The notes under the pieces: model-generated
Database searches by the model: none
The model's input: only the letters and a program-made list of their open reading frames with translations
What the model was told of the DNA's origin: nothing
Translations under genes and position numbers: made by a program
Origin: Microbacterium sp. MPKO10
GTDB lineage: Bacteria; Actinomycetota; Actinomycetes; Actinomycetales; Microbacteriaceae
Assembly (NCBI RefSeq): GCF_026107415.2
Contig: NZ_JAPCHX010000002.1
Location: forward strand, 310,001-374,000
Direction: 5' to 3'
Length of the DNA stretch: 64,000 nt
In this document: piece after piece, positions 44,751 to 54,755 of the stretch
How the letters are laid out: the number at the start of each line of letters is the position of its first letter
Position numbering within the stretch: position 1 is the first letter of the stretch

Positions 44751-46106
44751 TCAGCACTCAATGACGTTCACCGCGAGACCGCCCTCACTCGTCTCCTTGT
44801 ACTTAGTCGACATGTCGAGGCCGGTCTGACGCATCGTCTCAATCACAGCATCGAGCGAGACCACGTGAGTGCCATCGCCATTCAACGACAAACGCGCCGC
44901 CGTGACCGCCGTCGACGACGCGATGGCATTGCGCTCAATGCACGGCACCTGCACGAGACCCGCGACCGGGTCACACGTGAGGCCCAGATGATGCTCCATT
45001 GCGATCTCAGCAGCGTTCTCGACCTGCGCCGGCGTCCCACCGAGAACCGCACACAGCGCCCCGGCCGCCATCGCACACGCAGAACCCACCTCGGCCTGGC
45101 AGCCGCCGACAGCACCCGAGATCGACGCATTCGCCTTGAACAACGTCCCGATCGCCGTTGCCGTGAGCAGATACGTACGCATACCCTCCACGCTCGCGCC
45201 ATCCACAAAGGTCAAGTAGTAACGCCCCACCGCAGGGATGATGCCGGCCGCACCGTTGGTGGGTGCCGTGACGACCCGCCCGCCTGAAGCATTCTCTTCG
45301 TTGACCGCAAGCGCGTAGGCGAGCAGCCACTCACCGGGAAGAGAGCGTCCGTTCTCGGCCTCGGTGGTCTCAAGCTTTTCACGCAGCGCCTTGGCACGCT
45401 TCGCCACCATGAGGGGCCCGGGAAGCGTTCCGCCTGTCGCCAGACCGTTGTCGATGCAGGCATCCATCACACGCCAGAGCTCGTCGAGCCCGGCGTCCAC
45501 CTCATCGCTTCCGCGCAGCGATTCCTCATTGCGGCGTGCGATCTGAGCGATATCGGTGTCATGCGCGGCGCAAAGCTCGAGCAGTTCCTCCGCACTGCGA
45601 TACTGCAGCGGAACCTCGTTCGTTGCCTCGTTATCGTCGTCGCCCTCGCGTTGGATGAACCCGCCGCCGACCGAAAAGTAGGTGTGTTCCATCAGCGGAA
45701 CCGCGCTGTCAGACCAGGCAGCAAGCGTCAGGGCATTCGGATGCTGGAGGCGCGTACGGGGTTCGAGCGCAACGTCGTCGTGTTCGAAGTCGATACGGTG
45801 CTCGCCACCGAGCGCGAGGGCACCTGCTCCGGCGGCAGCATCCCAGGCCCCGCGAACGAGGTCGGGGTCGCAGGTTGTCGGCTCGAGCCCCGCAAGGCCC
45901 GCGACAATCGCATCAGGTGTTCCGTGGCCGAGGCCCGTCGCTCCGAGGGAGCCGTAAAGAGCGCATCCAATGCGGCGCACGTGGGGGAGATCGCCAGACT
46001 CGCGAAGCCGCCTGACGAAGTCGATGCTTGCCCGCATAGGGCCGACTGTGTGCGAACTCGACGGTCCGATGCCGATCGAGAACAGGTCGAACACTGAAAC
46101 GTACAT
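44751..46106 (-). CDS. sdaA: L-serine ammonia-lyase, single-chain iron-sulfur type
   Basis: 451 aa from ATG 46106 with GGAGGAG directly upstream. It deaminates L-serine to pyruvate with a [4Fe-4S] cluster. The beta-chain domain starts [22 protein letters not shown]; the alpha-chain domain has [54 protein letters not shown], and ends [17 protein letters not shown]. Cluster-ligand cysteines are present. Length matches the fused bacterial type. It is divergent from the fructosamine-kinase-like gene across 84 bp. In E. coli such enzymes respond to leucine/Lrp; no such site is recognisable here. Confidence 0.95.
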   Translation of the reverse strand: MYVSVFDLFSIGIGPSSSHTVGPMRASIDFVRRLRESGDLPHVRRIGCALYGSLGATGLGHGTPDAIVAGLAGLEPTTCDPDLVRGAWDAAAGAGALALGGEHRIDFEHDDVALEPRTRLQHPNALTLAAWSDSAVPLMEHTYFSVGGGFIQREGDDDNEATNEVPLQYRSAEELLELCAAHDTDIAQIARRNEESLRGSDEVDAGLDELWRVMDACIDNGLATGGTLPGPLMVAKRAKALREKLETTEAENGRSLPGEWLLAYALAVNEENASGGRVVTAPTNGAAGIIPAVGRYYLTFVDGASVEGMRTYLLTATAIGTLFKANASISGAVGGCQAEVGSACAMAAGALCAVLGGTPAQVENAAEIAMEHHLGLTCDPVAGLVQVPCIERNAIASSTAVTAARLSLNGDGTHVVSLDAVIETMRQTGLDMSTKYKETSEGGLAVNVIEC

Positions 46107-46190
46107 GCTCCTCCTTGAACCGCCTCCAGGTTACGTCTCATTCACTGACTCTCGGGCGATCTGCGCGAACTCACGGCGTACACTGCCGGT

Positions 46191-46988
46191 GTGACCGAGA
46201 CGTTCGTGAAAGCAGGACCGAACCCACCAGGAGAAGCCGCCGGATTACGGTGGCTGGCCGAAGCGCAGGCGAACGGCGGTGCCCGCATTGCCGAGGTCAT
46301 CGATGTGACAGATCAACGTCTGGAGATCGAGCACATCGAGGGCGCTCCGCCGAGTTCCGACGGTGCGCGTGCCTTCGGGCGAGCACTTGCACGCACCCAC
46401 GCGGCAGGAGCCGACTGGTGGGGGTGCCCGCCGGATGGCTGGCAGGGCCCGGCGTGGGTCGGGAACTCACAAACACCACTCGTCGTCGACCGGGACTTGG
46501 CTCCGAGAACGTGGGGGCAGTTCTACGCACGGCACCGGATCGAGGATTTTGCGCGACGTCTTCGGCAGAACGGTGTGATCGATGCCGATGATGCGCGGCT
46601 CTACGATCGGCTGGCTGCGCGGCTCGACGACGGTGCCTACGATGCGGCACAACCGCAGCTCGTCGCCGAAGCCGGTCACGATGTGGCCCGCGTTCACGGC
46701 GACATGTGGTCGGGGAATGTGCTGTACGACGGAGCGTCGTCGGGTGCAGCACTCATCGACCCCATGGCCCACGGCGGCCACGCCGAAACCGACCTGGCGA
46801 CGTTGTCAGTGTTCGGTTTTCCGTTCCTCGACGATGTGTACGCGGGGTATGACGAAGCGTCGCCGCTCGCCGACGGCTGGCGCGACCGCATCGGCCTGCA
46901 CCAGCTGGGCATCGTGATCATGCACGCGCACCTCTTCGAAGGCAGCTATGTGACAATGTCGGCGCGGCTCGCCGCGCAGTATGCGTGA
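46191..46988 (+). CDS. Fructosamine kinase family protein
   Basis: 265 aa from GTG 46191. Protein-kinase-like/APH fold: the catalytic loop ARVHGDMWSGNVLY (HGDxWxxN) and metal loop LIDPMAHGGHAETDLA are clear; an N-terminal EAAGLRWLAEA helix and the Lys near the start fit the family. Bacterial members phosphorylate ribulosamines or fructosamines and so repair glycated proteins. It diverges from sdaA; no amadori-deglycase genes are adjacent. Confidence 0.9.
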   Translation: MTETFVKAGPNPPGEAAGLRWLAEAQANGGARIAEVIDVTDQRLEIEHIEGAPPSSDGARAFGRALARTHAAGADWWGCPPDGWQGPAWVGNSQTPLVVDRDLAPRTWGQFYARHRIEDFARRLRQNGVIDADDARLYDRLAARLDDGAYDAAQPQLVAEAGHDVARVHGDMWSGNVLYDGASSGAALIDPMAHGGHAETDLATLSVFGFPFLDDVYAGYDEASPLADGWRDRIGLHQLGIVIMHAHLFEGSYVTMSARLAAQYA

Positions 46989-47057
46989 CGTCGCGTGCGC
47001 AGCCGAACGTCAGATGTAGCCTGAGCAGATGCCAGCGATTGTGACCGCGGAGACCGT

Positions 47058-47804
47058 GTGGATCTGACCACCGCCCTCATCGCCGCCGTTGCGATTTTCA
47101 TCGGAACAATCCTGCAGCGGTTGTCCGGCACCGGCGTGGGGCTCGTGGTCGCACCGATCCTGACCGTGCTGCTCGGGCCGGTCGCGGGCATCCTCGTGAC
47201 CAATGCCACAACCGTCGTCTCGGGTCTCCTGATTCTGCTGTCACTGCGCCGCAACATCGAATGGAAACGGTATTTGGGCTTCCTCCCGGGAATCATCGTC
47301 GGTGCCATTGCCGCGTCCTTCGTCGTCCGTGCCGCACCCGCCAGCTGGCTGCAGATCCTCATCGGAGCGATCGTTCTTCTCGCTCTCGCGACGACGTTCG
47401 GTGTTCCGAATCTGCCCGTGGTTAGAACCCGAGCACTTGGCCCCGTCACCGGTGCCGTCGGTGGGTTCTTCAACACGTGCGCCGGCGTGGCGGCACCAGT
47501 CATGGTGATTGATGCCACGCTGACGCGCTGGAACCAGACCTCGTTTGCCGCAACGATGCAGCCCACATTCCTGACGATGGGACTGCTTTCGGTCATCTCG
47601 AAGATCAGCCTCGGTGCCACGACGTTGGCGGAGCTACCTCCGCTGTGGACGTTCGGCGTGATCATCGTCATCGTCGTTGCGGGCATCGTCATCGGCAGCA
47701 TCCTGAGTTCTCGCGTGTCCTCGCGCGCCGCCCGCAACACAGCGATTACCCTCGCCGCGATTGGAGGTGCTGCAGCCCTGATCAGAGGTGTGGTGGCGTT
47801 GTGA
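47058..47804 (+). CDS. TSUP-family (TauE/SafE) anion transporter
   Basis: 248 aa from GTG 47058 (MDLTTALIAAVAIFIGTI). Eight or so transmembrane helices with the duplicated TSUP signature: GTGVGLVVAPILTVLLGPVAG in the first half and GAVGGFFNTCAGVAAPVMVI in the second. These proteins move sulfite, sulfonates, sulfoacetate or related small anions. The DASS-family transporter starts 55 bp downstream, which suggests an organic-anion transport module; substrate unknown. Confidence 0.87.
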   Translation: MDLTTALIAAVAIFIGTILQRLSGTGVGLVVAPILTVLLGPVAGILVTNATTVVSGLLILLSLRRNIEWKRYLGFLPGIIVGAIAASFVVRAAPASWLQILIGAIVLLALATTFGVPNLPVVRTRALGPVTGAVGGFFNTCAGVAAPVMVIDATLTRWNQTSFAATMQPTFLTMGLLSVISKISLGATTLAELPPLWTFGVIIVIVVAGIVIGSILSSRVSSRAARNTAITLAAIGGAAALIRGVVAL

Positions 47805-47859
47805 ACCCGATGGCGTCGCCGTCTGCAACCACTGTCGTCAACTCAGCGAAGGAGCTGTC

Positions 47860-49425
47860 ATGTCAACGTCAGAACGTGTGAAATCACCGGGCCAGCTCGA
47901 TACCGGAATCGAAAAGAAGACAAACAGACGACGATGGACCGGCTTCGCACTCGGTCTCATCCTCGCTATCGTCGTGTTTCTCGCGATGCCCGCCGATCTC
48001 GATCATTCTCCAAAAATCACGGCGGCCACGGCCGTGCTCATGGGCGTCTGGTGGATGACCGAGGCGATTCCCATCCCGGCGACGGCGCTTTTGCCCGTAC
48101 TCATCTTTCCCCTCGCAGCGATGGTCGACTCCAACGGGGATTCCATCGGGTTCGATGATGTCGGAGCCTCCTACGGAAACCACATCATCTTCCTCTTCAT
48201 GGGGGGATTCCTCATCGCCCTGGCGATGCAGCGCTGGAATCTGCATCGGCGTATCGCATTGCACATTGTGCGCCTCATGGGCGGAAAGTCGCAGCCGATG
48301 ATCGGCGGTTTCATGATCGCCACCGGATTCATCAGCATGTGGGTGTCGAACACTGCAACCGCCGTCATGATGCTGCCGCTCGGCACATCCGTGCTCGTCC
48401 TGGTCTCAGAGCAGATGTCAGACGGGAAGGAGACGGCGGAAGGCCCTGAGAAGGGCGTGGCGAGCAAGGTTCACGATGTGATCCGCACGAATTTCGGGAC
48501 CGCTCTGATGCTCGGCATCGCATACTCCGCCTCGCTCGGGTCGCTGAGCACTATTATCGGCACGCCGCCCAACACGTTGCTGGTCGGATACCTGGCGAGT
48601 AACCACGATATTCACATTGGCTTTGGCCAGTGGATGCTGGTGGGGCTGCCAATCGCCATCGTCTTCACGTTCTTGTGCTGGTTCCTCCTCACGCACGTCC
48701 TGTTCAAACCAGAGATCTCGGAGATTCCCGGGGGTCGCGAGCTCGTCGCCAATGAGCTGCGCAAGCTGGGCCCGATGGCGACGGGGGAGAAGCTCGTGCT
48801 CACCGTCTTCGCATTGGCCGCCGTGAGTTGGATCTTCATTCCCGTCATCTTCGAGGACCCGCCCATTGACGATGCGGGAATCGCGATCGCGGCCGGGCTT
48901 GTGCTCTTCCTCTTCCCCGCGAAGGCCAACCGAGGGGTCAAGCTACTCGACTGGGACTCAGCGGTCGAGCTTCCGTGGGGAGTGCTGCTGCTTTTCGGAG
49001 GCGGACTCGCCCTCTCGGCGCAGTTCACGGAGTCGGGGCTGTCGAAGTGGATCGGCACGCAAGCTGAAGCTGTTGGCGTGCTGCCGGTGGTCCTGATCGT
49101 GGCCATCATCACGACGCTGATCATCTTCCTCACCGAGCTGACGAGCAACACGGCCACGGCGGCGACGTTCCTGCCCGTCGTCGGCGGTGTCGCTCTCGGC
49201 GTGGGCCTCGACCCGCTGCTGCTCACCATCCCGACGGCTCTCGCCGCGTCGTGCGCGTTCATGCTCCCGGTCGCCACACCACCGAACGCTGTCGCCTTCG
49301 GTTCCGGGTATGTGACGATCGGCTCCATGATCAAGGGAGGAATCTGGCTGAACCTGATCGGGATCGTTCTCGTGACGGCGACCACAATGACCCTTGCCGT
49401 CTGGGTCTTCGGCATCAGCTACTGA
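47860..49425 (+). CDS. DASS-family (SLC13) sodium:dicarboxylate/anion symporter
   Basis: 521 aa from ATG 47860 with AAGGAG 7 bp upstream. About 12-13 membrane segments. Family signatures: WWMTEAIPIPATALLPVLIFPL, the first SNT motif MWVSNTATAVMMLPLG, GTPPNTLLVGY, and the second LTSNTATAATFLPVV followed by LPVATPPNAVAFGSG. SNT motifs bind Na+ and carboxylate. Citrate, succinate or sulfate are possible substrates. A strong 16-bp hairpin starts 6 bp after the stop. Confidence 0.93.
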   Translation: MSTSERVKSPGQLDTGIEKKTNRRRWTGFALGLILAIVVFLAMPADLDHSPKITAATAVLMGVWWMTEAIPIPATALLPVLIFPLAAMVDSNGDSIGFDDVGASYGNHIIFLFMGGFLIALAMQRWNLHRRIALHIVRLMGGKSQPMIGGFMIATGFISMWVSNTATAVMMLPLGTSVLVLVSEQMSDGKETAEGPEKGVASKVHDVIRTNFGTALMLGIAYSASLGSLSTIIGTPPNTLLVGYLASNHDIHIGFGQWMLVGLPIAIVFTFLCWFLLTHVLFKPEISEIPGGRELVANELRKLGPMATGEKLVLTVFALAAVSWIFIPVIFEDPPIDDAGIAIAAGLVLFLFPAKANRGVKLLDWDSAVELPWGVLLLFGGGLALSAQFTESGLSKWIGTQAEAVGVLPVVLIVAIITTLIIFLTELTSNTATAATFLPVVGGVALGVGLDPLLLTIPTALAASCAFMLPVATPPNAVAFGSGYVTIGSMIKGGIWLNLIGIVLVTATTMTLAVWVFGISY

Positions 49426-49431
49426 GGCCAA

Positions 49432-49467
49432 GCGCGTGCGGCCGGTGCTGTCACCGGCTGCACGCGC
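49432..49467 (+). terminator. Strong hairpin terminator after DASS transporter
   Basis: Arms 49432-49447 and 49452-49467 pair over 16 bp, with one G-T wobble and a 4-base loop (CTGT). There is no T-tract, as is common for actinobacterial hairpin terminators. The loop and right arm are part of a 30-bp sequence repeated at 54667. Confidence 0.85.
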
Positions 49468-49476
49468 ATGTCAGCG
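49447..49476. repeat. 30-bp dispersed repeat, copy 1
   Basis: Bases 49447-49476 match 54667-54696 at 29 of 30 positions (GCTGTCACCGGCTGCACGCG... versus a C in place of the T at position 13). Copy 1 forms the loop and right arm of the hairpin after the DASS transporter. Confidence 0.9.
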
Positions 49477-49623
49477 GGGGTGCGCGCCTCGTACCCAGAC
49501 TGCGCGCTCTTCCACGGCAGAAAGATGCTCACACTGTTCGCTCTGTGAGGCGCTGCCGTTGTTCAGCTGGCCCTCCCGCTGTGACACAGTTGCGACATGG
49601 CCGCGATCATGCGGTGAAGACGC

Positions 49624-50967
49624 GTGACCAGACTCGTGTCTATGCCCCAACAGACACCATTACGCGTTCGCGAGCAATCACGCGGACGGTCAACGCAATC
49701 GTACGTGTCCGCCCTGGACGGTTTGCGCGGCGCCGCCGTCAGCGGAGTCGTGCTCTTCCATACCGGGTATCTCTCCGGCGGCTTCCTCGGCGTCGACTTG
49801 TTTTTCGTGCTCTCCGGTTTTCTCATTACGGGACAGCTCGTGAACGAGGCAGCAGACACTGGTCGTGTTCACCTTGTGCGTTTCTGGGGGCGCCGACTGC
49901 GACGGCTCTTTCCCGCGTTAGCGCTCATGATGGGCGTCACGGCTCTGACAGTGTGGGCGCTGGAGCGAGCACGAATCGCACCTTGGCGCAGCGGCCTGGT
50001 CAGCACAACGCTATCTGACGGGCTCTGGGCCCAGTTGAACATCATTAACTGGCACTTGATCGCTGAGGATGCAAGCTACTGGGATGCGTTCGGGCAGTCG
50101 CGTGTCTTCGAGCATCTCTGGAGTATCGCTGTCGAAGAGCAGTTCTACCTGGTCTGGCCACTCATTATCGGCCTCGTCATCGCGGTCACGGCGTGGGGGC
50201 GCCGACACGGGCACGCGCAGTTTGATGTCTCGGTCATCGTCATAGCGGGAGTGTTCTCGGTTGCGTCTTTCATTGTGATGATCGCCGCCGTCGACCCCGC
50301 GGATCCCACCCGGGTCTATACGGGAACGGACTCCCGGGCATTTTCTCTCGTGATAGGAGCAGCTGCTGCGACCCTTCCCATCCGTCGGCTCTGCGAACGT
50401 GCGGTGACCGCTTATCCGAGAGCAGCGACCGGAGTGATCGGAGCTCTCGGGGTGGCGCTTGCTGCGGCATGGGTCGCAGCGGACGGAATATCGACGCCGG
50501 GGCTCTTTACCGGAGGTCTGTTCGTTCACGCAGTCATATGTGCCGCGCTCATCGCGCTTGTTGCCACGGTGACACGGCAGCATGTGACGAACAATGACGG
50601 GTCTCAGACTGACGGGGCTCAAAGACTGCCGGTTCCCGTGCGCTTGCTGCAGAATCGTCAGCTGGTGTGGCTCGGAGGAATTTCCTACAGCCTGTATCTG
50701 TGGCACTGGCCGGTGATCACGCTGATTCCCGCTCACGGCGACTCAGAGATCGGGATGCTGATGCACACCGCAGTCGTCATTGGAATTTCGCTCGCTGCGG
50801 CAGCGGCGTCACGGTACTTCGTGGAAGACCCCATTCGGTTCCGCGCTCGGTGGGCACGCGGACGAGCCGGGCTCGGTGCTCTTCTCGCAGTTTCAGTCCT
50901 GCTGCTTCTTTTCTGGGTGGTCGTGCCTCACATGGAGTCAACAGTCATCGACGTCAGCGTGTTGTGA
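49624..50967 (+). CDS. Acyltransferase family 3 (OafA/YrhL-like), no SGNH domain
   Basis: 447 aa; GTG 49624 or ATG 49642. N-terminal cytoplasmic tail, then about ten to eleven transmembrane segments. Motifs: YVSALDGLRGAAVSGVVLFHTG (catalytic-region His), GGFLGVDLFFVLSGFLIT, FWGRRLRRLFPALAL, HLWSIAVEEQFYLVWPL and SYSLYLWHWPVI. In OafA-type enzymes with a fused periplasmic SGNH domain the chain is over 600 residues; here it stops after the last helix. A separate SGNH lipoprotein lies at 53792-54619 and could be the partner. It probably O-acetylates a cell-wall polymer. Confidence 0.9.
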   Translation: MTRLVSMPQQTPLRVREQSRGRSTQSYVSALDGLRGAAVSGVVLFHTGYLSGGFLGVDLFFVLSGFLITGQLVNEAADTGRVHLVRFWGRRLRRLFPALALMMGVTALTVWALERARIAPWRSGLVSTTLSDGLWAQLNIINWHLIAEDASYWDAFGQSRVFEHLWSIAVEEQFYLVWPLIIGLVIAVTAWGRRHGHAQFDVSVIVIAGVFSVASFIVMIAAVDPADPTRVYTGTDSRAFSLVIGAAAATLPIRRLCERAVTAYPRAATGVIGALGVALAAAWVAADGISTPGLFTGGLFVHAVICAALIALVATVTRQHVTNNDGSQTDGAQRLPVPVRLLQNRQLVWLGGISYSLYLWHWPVITLIPAHGDSEIGMLMHTAVVIGISLAAAAASRYFVEDPIRFRARWARGRAGLGALLAVSVLLLLFWVVVPHMESTVIDVSVL

Positions 50968-51011
50968 CGCGCGGGATTCATTGATTGGCAGTGTCTGCGG
51001 TGAGCAGCAGC

Positions 51012-51491
51012 TTACGGAAGCACTGGGCAGGTGCGCGTCGTGTCAGAACCGACGGTGAAGTGGACGGTCACCGTGGTATCGGGCGATCCGCCCGACTGAA
51101 TGTGGCTCGCGAGTGCGGTGCAGACGATTTGATCCGTGCCCACATCAGTCGCCTCCGTCGCCGTCAAAGGAACGACGATTGACATCTGATCACCGCTGAG
51201 CCGTACTTCGGTGCGGGTGACTGTTGTGGGCGTCAGGGCGGTGGTCAGCCCAGACGAACCTGGGCCCGTCAGCAGGAGCGCGATGGCGTCCTGCACGCTT
51301 CCAAGCCGACCGGTATCACGCTGCTGCGCGGTGAGGGTGCCGGAGGAGTCGTAGAAGTACAGCGTCATCCCCGCCGAAACACCGGTTGGTGCAGCCGCAC
51401 CCTGCTCGACGCCAGAAGGCCCGAGCCCGCATCCTGAGAGCGCGAGCGCGATGCTTCCTATCGCAAGTGCGCTCACGATTCGCTGTCTCAT
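51012..51491 (-). CDS. GerMN-like lipoprotein linked to two-component system
   Basis: 159 aa from ATG 51491, with AGGATC upstream. The signal peptide and lipobox are seen in [21 protein letters not shown], so it is a secreted lipoprotein. The mature part ([17 protein letters not shown]...[12 protein letters not shown]...[11 protein letters not shown]) resembles a single GerMN domain, also found in LpqB of the MtrA-MtrB-LpqB system. The start overlaps the kinase stop by 4 bp, giving the order regulator-kinase-lipoprotein. It probably tunes the kinase from outside the membrane, as proposed for LpqB or CseA. Confidence 0.8.
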   Translation of the reverse strand: MRQRIVSALAIGSIALALSGCGLGPSGVEQGAAAPTGVSAGMTLYFYDSSGTLTAQQRDTGRLGSVQDAIALLLTGPGSSGLTTALTPTTVTRTEVRLSGDQMSIVVPLTATEATDVGTDQIVCTALASHIQSGGSPDTTVTVHFTVGSDTTRTCPVLP

Positions 51492-53008
51492 CTGTGATCC
51501 TCCTCTGGCGTCTCGCTCGCGTCTGGCTCGCCCAGCGGGAGCCACAGCGTAAACACAGCTCCGCCGCCATCTCGGTTCTCTGCGGTCAGAGTTCCGCCGT
51601 GCGCGAGAGCGTTCTCGCGGGCAATGGCCAGCCCGAGACCGCTCCCGTGCGCGCGCGTGCGCGTCGTGTCTGCTTTATAGAATCGCGTGAAGACATGTGC
51701 GAGATCGTCCGGCGGAATCCCCGGGCCCGAGTCGATCACGGCCACACTCACACCACCATCGCGCGTTGACATCTCGACGTGCACGGGGGCGCGACCATGC
51801 GTGAGGGCGTTCCCGATGAGGTTGGCGAGAATCACATCCAGACGAGCCCGATCTGCGCGCACGGTGACGGAGCGCCCGTTGGCGCTGCGTGCGGGACCTC
51901 TGGTGATGCGAACATCATCAGACCAGCCGCGAACGCTGACGCATTCGCGCGCGACCTCGGCGATGTCGACTGTCTCTCTCCGCACCTGCGTGGTTCCCGC
52001 GTCGAAGCGAGCGACCTCCATGATGTCTTCGACGAGAGCCACCAGACGCTGTGTCTCGTGAAATGCCAGCTCGGCGGATTCGCGAGCGTCGTCGTCGCTC
52101 AGGTCGGCGTGATCCGCGCGCGCGAGCACGTCATGGAGCACCTCGACAGCCGCAGTCAACGTGCTCAACGGAGTGCGGAGCTCATGCGAGACATCGGCGG
52201 CGAAACGACGAGAGCCTTCCTCCATCTGCGCCAATGACTCCATTGAGCTCTGAAGCGACTCGGCCATCTCATTGACCGTCCGGGTGAGCTGTGCCAATTC
52301 GTCGACTCCTGCCGACTCTGAACGTGCCGTGAGATCCCCAGCGGCGAGGCTCTGCGCCGTCGCGCGAAGACGAGCGATGGGGCGCAAGACGCTTCGCGAC
52401 GCGAGGATCGCGAGAAGCACGGCCAGTGGGAGGACGAGTGCCGTCGTGACCGCCGCGCCTCGCACAAGAGCATCCACTTGCTGGCCAACGTCGGTGAGAT
52501 CGTATGCCGCGTACACCTCGATTCCCGAGGGCGCCCGCTCTCCCTCGGGGGACGTGATCATGACCGGTGTGCCGATCACGAGCCAGGAGGTGCCGTCGGC
52601 TTCCACTCGCTGCGTCGATACGCGAGCGTCATCGCTGCGCTCCTGCGCCGTGATTGCCGCGCGCAGATCTGAAGGAACCGATTCCCATCCCGATGCGAAG
52701 AACCCGCTGCTTGAGGTGTTGCCGTCGAAACCGACAAGAGCGTTCACCCCCACGGCGTTTCTGAGCTGATCGAGCGAGTCTTGGCGCGGGGGATAGCGCA
52801 CGGACGGGGACACCTGGGTGACGCGACTGATCAGATCTGCCGCTGCGGAGTCGGTATGGGAGCTGATGAGCGATGCTGTGGACTGCTGAACACCAGCCCA
52901 CGCGGCAGCTGCGGCGCCCAGCACCATGACCGCAACGAACGTCCCGATGAGGCGGCCACGCAGCCCAGACGAGGCGCGGAGTGCTCTCAGCATCCACGAG
53001 GGCATCAT
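51488..53008 (-). CDS. Sensor histidine kinase
   Basis: 506 aa. Transmembrane helices near residues 18-40 and 185-204 enclose an extracytoplasmic sensor of about 140 residues. HAMP lies at about 205-260 ([23 protein letters not shown]). The dimerisation/phosphoacceptor site is [14 protein letters not shown] with His275. The ATPase domain has N-box [14 protein letters not shown]1 [17 protein letters not shown] and G2 [15 protein letters not shown]. The architecture is MtrB-like. It overlaps the response regulator by 4 bp upstream and the lipoprotein by 4 bp downstream. Confidence 0.95.
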   Translation of the reverse strand: MMPSWMLRALRASSGLRGRLIGTFVAVMVLGAAAAAWAGVQQSTASLISSHTDSAAADLISRVTQVSPSVRYPPRQDSLDQLRNAVGVNALVGFDGNTSSSGFFASGWESVPSDLRAAITAQERSDDARVSTQRVEADGTSWLVIGTPVMITSPEGERAPSGIEVYAAYDLTDVGQQVDALVRGAAVTTALVLPLAVLLAILASRSVLRPIARLRATAQSLAAGDLTARSESAGVDELAQLTRTVNEMAESLQSSMESLAQMEEGSRRFAADVSHELRTPLSTLTAAVEVLHDVLARADHADLSDDDARESAELAFHETQRLVALVEDIMEVARFDAGTTQVRRETVDIAEVARECVSVRGWSDDVRITRGPARSANGRSVTVRADRARLDVILANLIGNALTHGRAPVHVEMSTRDGGVSVAVIDSGPGIPPDDLAHVFTRFYKADTTRTRAHGSGLGLAIARENALAHGGTLTAENRDGGGAVFTLWLPLGEPDASETPEEDHR

Positions 53009-53685
53009 GCTCGCCTGAACCTATAGCCGAACCCGCGGACGGTCTCGACATACTCGGGTTGTGCGGGGTCGCGCTCGATCTTCGAGCGCAATCTCATCAC
53101 GCCGTTGTCGACGAGCCGAGAGTCTCCGAGATACCCCTGCTCCCACACCTCTTCGAGCAGCTGTTCACGGCTGAATACCCGACCGGGAACACGCGACAGT
53201 GTCAAGAGCAATCGCAATTCGGTGGGAGTGAGGCTCACCGCGTGACCGTCGACGGTGACGGCGAGCGACACCGTATCGATCTGCAGGCCACCGTGTACGC
53301 GAACCCCATCGACATCGCTCACCGAACGGCGCAGAACGGCGCGAATGCGAGCGTCCAAGACCGTCGGCTGCACGGGCTTCGTGACGTAGTCGTCAGCGCC
53401 CGCCTCGAGCCCGGTGATGATGTCGAAGTCATCACCACGAGCCGTCAGCATGATGATCGGCGTCTGGGCGCGTTCTCGGATTCTGCGGCACACCTCGAAC
53501 CCGTCGATTCCGGGGAGCATCACATCGAGAATCACGACGTCGACATCGCCCTCGCCAAAGCGCGTCAGCGCGGCCTCACCGTCTTCTGCCGTCTCGACAT
53601 CGTGGCCGTGTCGCTTGAGAGCGAGTTGCATGCCGCGGCGCACAAACTCGTCGTCCTCAACCAGAAGGGCCACAACCATGCCCAC
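53005..53685 (-). CDS. OmpR-family response regulator
   Basis: 226 aa from GTG 53685; ATG 53679 ([12 protein letters not shown]) is equally likely. The receiver domain has the acidic pocket VEDD, phospho-accepting Asp54 in [26 protein letters not shown] and the conserved Lys in [10 protein letters not shown]. The winged-helix DNA-binding domain has [31 protein letters not shown] and [12 protein letters not shown]. It heads the regulator-kinase-lipoprotein operon and is divergent from the SGNH lipoprotein gene, a likely target; that last point is inference. Confidence 0.95.
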   Translation of the reverse strand: MGMVVALLVEDDEFVRRGMQLALKRHGHDVETAEDGEAALTRFGEGDVDVVILDVMLPGIDGFEVCRRIRERAQTPIIMLTARGDDFDIITGLEAGADDYVTKPVQPTVLDARIRAVLRRSVSDVDGVRVHGGLQIDTVSLAVTVDGHAVSLTPTELRLLLTLSRVPGRVFSREQLLEEVWEQGYLGDSRLVDNGVMRLRSKIERDPAQPEYVETVRGFGYRFRRA

Positions 53686-53791
53686 ATGCTACGTGCTCGC
53701 CCCCGAAACAAGGAGGCCGAGACAGGATCTTGTGACAGGACTGCGACACGGCGAGGGTGGAGCTGCGACATCGGCTTGTGAGAGTCGAACT

Positions 53792-54619
53792 ATGACAAAC
53801 CCAACGAATAATTCAGATGCAACTTCGCCCTCGAGGCATCGCGTCGCACAGCCGGTTCGTGCTGTCGCTGCGCTCACCACAGCTTTGGCTGCGTTCGCGC
53901 TGACCGCCTGCGGAACCAACCCCAACGCGAGCTCCGCGGAAAGCCAGGGCTGGACGGAATCATCGCAGGCCGCCGAGGCAGGCCTCTCGCCCGTGCTTTT
54001 TCTTGGTGATTCCGTCGCAGCGGGTCAGGCAGCGGCGCTGAGGCAGGGCCTGGCAGAGAGCGGCGTGAAGTTCGTCGACGCGACGTCGGTGGGAGGGGGA
54101 AACGTTGTGGGCCCCAACGCCGAGAAGCAGTGGGACACCCTTCCAGACCAGCTTGAGGATGCCGACGGCGGGGTCGTGATGTATCAGGTGACGACGTACG
54201 ACTGGGGGTCTCCGGATGAACAGCGTGACGCCTACCGGCGACTCGCAGAAGCGACGTCGAGGAATGATGCCGACCTGATCTTCATCTCGATGCCGCCGCT
54301 GGCGCCCGACGATTTCTACGCGCCCCATATGGATGAGCTCGCGGCGGCGAACGAGCAGGCCAAGAGCGTCGCAGACGATCTCGACGGTGTCGAGTATCTC
54401 GATGCCAGCGCCGTCTGGGGTGATGACTTCTCGCGAAAACACGATGGCGCGATCGACCGAAGCGACGACGGCATCCACACGTGTCCGCAGGGAGCCGCGC
54501 GCTTCACCAGCTGGGCTCTCGACGAGCTCGCGGCGCTGTATTCGGGATTCACTCCCGCGGAACCTGACGCCTGGGCGAACACGGGCTGGGCAGACAGCGA
54601 TGTGTTTCATGGCTGCTGA
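53792..54619 (+). CDS. SGNH/GDSL-type hydrolase, lipoprotein
   Basis: 275 aa from ATG 53792. The signal peptide with lipobox is AALTTALAAFALTACGT, so it is anchored outside the membrane. SGNH residues: block I FLGDSVAAGQ (Ser), a Gly in VGGGNVVGPN, an Asn/Asp region VMYQVTTYDWG, and block V DDGIHTCPQGAARF (Asp/His). Such domains are found fused to OafA-type acyltransferases and complete transfer of the acyl group; here they are separate genes 2.8 kb apart. It could instead be a free esterase. A perfect 12-bp hairpin follows the stop. Confidence 0.88.
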   Translation: MTNPTNNSDATSPSRHRVAQPVRAVAALTTALAAFALTACGTNPNASSAESQGWTESSQAAEAGLSPVLFLGDSVAAGQAAALRQGLAESGVKFVDATSVGGGNVVGPNAEKQWDTLPDQLEDADGGVVMYQVTTYDWGSPDEQRDAYRRLAEATSRNDADLIFISMPPLAPDDFYAPHMDELAAANEQAKSVADDLDGVEYLDASAVWGDDFSRKHDGAIDRSDDGIHTCPQGAARFTSWALDELAALYSGFTPAEPDAWANTGWADSDVFHGC

Positions 54620-54630
54620 TCCACACGGCG

Positions 54631-54668
54631 GCGGCTCGTGCGAACGGAATCTCGTCCGCACGAGCCGC
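54631..54668 (+). terminator. Hairpin terminator after SGNH gene
   Basis: GCGGCTCGTGCG (54631-54642) pairs perfectly with CGCACGAGCCGC (54657-54668) around a 14-base loop, 11 bp after the stop codon. No T-tract follows. Confidence 0.85.
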
Positions 54669-54696
54669 TGTCACCGGCCGCACGCGCATGTCAGCG
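54667..54696. repeat. 30-bp dispersed repeat, copy 2
   Basis: 29 of 30 bases match 49447-49476. Here it overlaps the last two bases of a different hairpin and lacks the left arm that copy 1 pairs with. It lies about 60 bp before the drrA-like gene. CTGTCA/TGACAG inverted arms (54668 and 54700) flank it. Confidence 0.9.
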
Positions 54697-54755
54697 CCAT
54701 GACAGTGCCGTGAAAGTGGAGCGTCGGAGTCTTGTTCCTGATGAAAGGAACACCT

